Source: CALLPQ01 sp964392325 (GTDB taxonomy: Bacteria; Pseudomonadota; Alphaproteobacteria; Caulobacterales; Parvularculaceae). Taken from it: 64,000 nucleotides of DNA. The stretch lies in assembly GCA_964392325.1 (NCBI GenBank), contig CAYMPJ010000005.1:62001-126000 (forward strand). The letters run 5' to 3'. Below the pieces are notes generated by a model. The model was not told the DNA's origin. It saw nothing but the letters and a program-made list of their open reading frames with translations, and did no database searches. Position 1 is the first letter of the stretch, and the number at the start of each line of letters is the position of its first letter. The translations under genes were made by a program, and so were the position numbers. This document shows, one piece after another, positions 63,955 to 64,000 of this stretch.

Positions 63955-64000
63955 NNNNNNNNNNNNNNNNNNNNNNNNNNNNNNNNNNNNNNNNNNNNNN
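63955..64000. other. Undetermined bases at the window end
   Basis: 46 N that truncate the DUF2793 gene. As with the first gap, this probably continues beyond the window and may reflect repeat sequence in a tail-fibre-like gene. Confidence 0.95.

Overview
The window (about 64 kb, mid-40s % G+C by eye, two assembly gaps) reads as the chromosome of an alphaproteobacterium. Supporting families are DUF1467, a TIGR02444 protein next to DUF465 (YdcH) proteins, a mitochondrial-fission ELM1-type protein, a DUF2793 phage/GTA-type protein, CoaX plus RNase J in one operon, and a GAAC-N7-GAAC SOS box. The Hyphomonas-type beta-helix/diheme cytochrome pair (TIGR03805/TIGR03806) hints at a marine lineage near Hyphomonadaceae or Parvularculales, but the genus cannot be fixed from the sequence. 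No rRNA, tRNA, CRISPR array, insertion sequence or complete prophage was seen.

Layout. 1-6.5 kb, plus strand: a GDP-mannose dehydrogenase/glycosyltransferase pair, an FAH-family hydrolase, an EamA transporter, free-methionine sulfoxide reductase and purEK. 6.5-10.6 kb: birA behind an SDR that lacks its catalytic motif, two DUF465 small proteins around a TIGR02444 gene, and a GGDEF protein. 10.6-20.5 kb: a frameshifted remnant, sterol desaturase, DM13 lipoprotein, TIGR01244 sulfurtransferase, VOC protein, RNase R, a retropepsin-like lipoprotein, an M23 lipoprotein, and a two-gene envelope unit (tandem-repeat OmpA protein plus membrane-anchored helix-hairpin-helix protein) closed by a strong terminator. 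20.5-30.3 kb, minus strand: mgtE, the coaX-rnj-DUF1467 operon, a SPOR-tailed D,D-carboxypeptidase, mlaEF and alr. 30.5-36.5 kb: exported proteins of likely redox function (Tat kelch protein, Cu,Zn-SOD lipoprotein with an altered zinc site, beta-helix lipoprotein, diheme cytochrome c) and an FAD oxidoreductase. 36.7-41.3 kb: uvrA and ssb diverge from an intergenic region carrying a perfect SOS box and a DnaA box, followed by a Lys/Ala-repeat histone-like gene broken by a gap. 41.8-52.8 kb: S9 peptidase, SDR/folB, a Ca/Na antiporter, a 26-residue membrane peptide, an ELM1-type protein, a thioredoxin-fold protein, a nucleoside salvage group (ribokinase, nucleoside hydrolase, cytidine deaminase) and an HSD10-like SDR. 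52.9-60.9 kb: nuoHIJKLMN without nuoA-G. 61-64 kb: a fused E1 alpha/beta 2-oxoacid dehydrogenase and a DUF2793 gene running into the terminal gap.

The main genome-level theme is rearrangement. The block nuoN-birA-coaX-rnj-DUF1467, contiguous in many alphaproteobacteria, is split here into three places within 60 kb. The most unusual proteins are the SDR without YxxxK, the SOD with Glu in place of a zinc His, and the OmpA/HhH envelope pair. Three small genes outside the obvious set are described: a 57-residue DUF465 protein, a 26-residue membrane peptide, and a doubtful 42-codon frame coupled to the TIGR02444 gene.
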